A stretch of 50,385 bases of DNA from positions 1 to 50,385 of the forward strand of contig NZ_JABEQH010000025.1 in assembly GCF_014174305.1 (NCBI RefSeq). Reading direction: 5' to 3'. Source of the DNA: Gluconacetobacter johannae (lineage in GTDB: Bacteria > Pseudomonadota > Alphaproteobacteria > Acetobacterales > Acetobacteraceae). The notes beneath the pieces are model-generated. The model ran no database searches and was not told the origin of the DNA. It saw only the letters and a program-made list of their open reading frames with translations. Shown piece after piece: positions 50,059 to 50,385 of the stretch. Position numbers and translations under genes: made by a program. How positions within the stretch are numbered: position 1 is the first letter of the stretch; the number at the start of each line of letters is the position of its first letter.

Positions 50059-50385
50059 TGCCGCAGGCGCCACGCCAGACCCTGCCGGCCGGGGACCGTC
50101 CGTTCGTTGCCGCCGGCACGCTGGGGCTGACCCTGGCGGCGTATCAGTTCCTGTCGCGGCTGGGCATGGCCGGGCAGGCCACCACGCGCAATGTCGAGGT
50201 GATCGCCCAGGCGCTGGGCGTGCCGGTGGCCGGCATTCCCGCCGACGGGCCGGTGGCGGTCACGCTGCCGGCGTCGTTTCCGCCCCCCGGCCCCAGCGGG
50301 GCGGCGGCGGGGCGGGCGGCCGAGGCGCGGGTGCTGGCGATGCTGGCCGCCGTGCCGCCGCCGCCTCCGGTGGCGCGGCCGGACC
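50058..50385 (+). CDS. Hypothetical phage tail-region protein (partial)
   Basis: The frame is open at the right edge; 109 residues are visible. It starts in TGATG with the gp10-like stop. LPAGDRPFVAAGTLGLTLAA, then AYQFLSRLGMAGQATTRNVE, then Ala/Pro-rich. By P22 order a needle or injection protein could follow, but what is seen does not identify one. Confidence 0.5.
   Translation, partial: MPQAPRQTLPAGDRPFVAAGTLGLTLAAYQFLSRLGMAGQATTRNVEVIAQALGVPVAGIPADGPVAVTLPASFPPPGPSGAAAGRAAEARVLAMLAAVPPPPPVARPD

Noticed and set aside
45907-50073. Minus-strand open frame of nearly 1,400 codons opposite the gp10-like gene
   Set aside because: Arg/His/Pro-rich composition, no recognisable domains, and the plus strand holds a family-matching protein with proper operon overlaps.
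1-50385. tRNA genes or a clear attachment site for the prophage
   Set aside because: No cloverleaf-like sequence and no long direct repeat flanking the phage genes was seen; the right end of the prophage is outside the window.

Overview
The window looks like chromosomal DNA of a high-GC alphaproteobacterium. The protein style and the dispersed palindromic repeats suggest an acetic acid bacterium (Acetobacteraceae, Gluconacetobacter/Komagataeibacter-like). That placement is inference from recognition, not from a search. No rRNA, tRNA or CRISPR array was seen.

Region 1 (1-8.4 kb) is clearly lower in GC than the rest and reads as an acquired island. It opens with the last 29 codons of an IS110-type transposase. 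A minus-strand Ser/Thr/Ala-rich gene broken by frameshifts follows, then a divergently transcribed RTX-like secreted protein that ends at a strong terminator. Next come a HlyB-type ABC exporter with a Cys-less C39-like domain, an overlapping HlyD-type adaptor and a large Sel1-repeat protein. Together they look like a dedicated type I secretion system with a local substrate, a ruined second candidate and an unusual Sel1 partner. No TolC-like gene is present.

Region 2 (8.7-28.6 kb) is ordinary high-GC chromosome. A long minus-strand run holds crcB, a tandem UspA protein, a GNAT-like protein, panB preceded by a GNAT gene, an AsmA-like protein, an MscS channel and an alpha/beta hydrolase. It is followed by an SDR oxidoreductase, arfB, a LysE-type exporter, a small MITE-like element, a GtrII-like membrane glucosyltransferase, a divergent LysR/epimerase pair, a secreted protein of unknown function, a family 2 glycosyltransferase and a PLOD-like glycosyltransferase.

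Region 3 (about 28.7 kb to the right edge) is a prophage, or the left part of one. A LexA/CI-like S24 repressor (minus) faces a small zinc-ribbon protein and a primase-helicase (plus), across a region rich in AATAGG-type repeats. A tightly packed morphogenesis operon follows: small terminase, large terminase, portal, GroES-like protein, scaffold-like protein, major capsid, tail-fibre-like protein, a P22 gp4-like tail accessory factor and a giant P22 gp10-like protein carrying an insertion of roughly 730 residues. This points to a podovirus with a P22-like tail machine. No integrase or lysis genes are in the window and the prophage ends are unresolved.

A family of composite palindromic repeats occurs in both the chromosomal part (24.7-25.0 kb) and the prophage (33.2, 40.4 and 42.2 kb). 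The strongest leads for something undescribed are the type I secretion/Sel1 island, the insertion in the gp10-like protein, the phage GroES-like protein, the repeat family inside prophage structural genes, and the nested hairpin between the replication and packaging genes.
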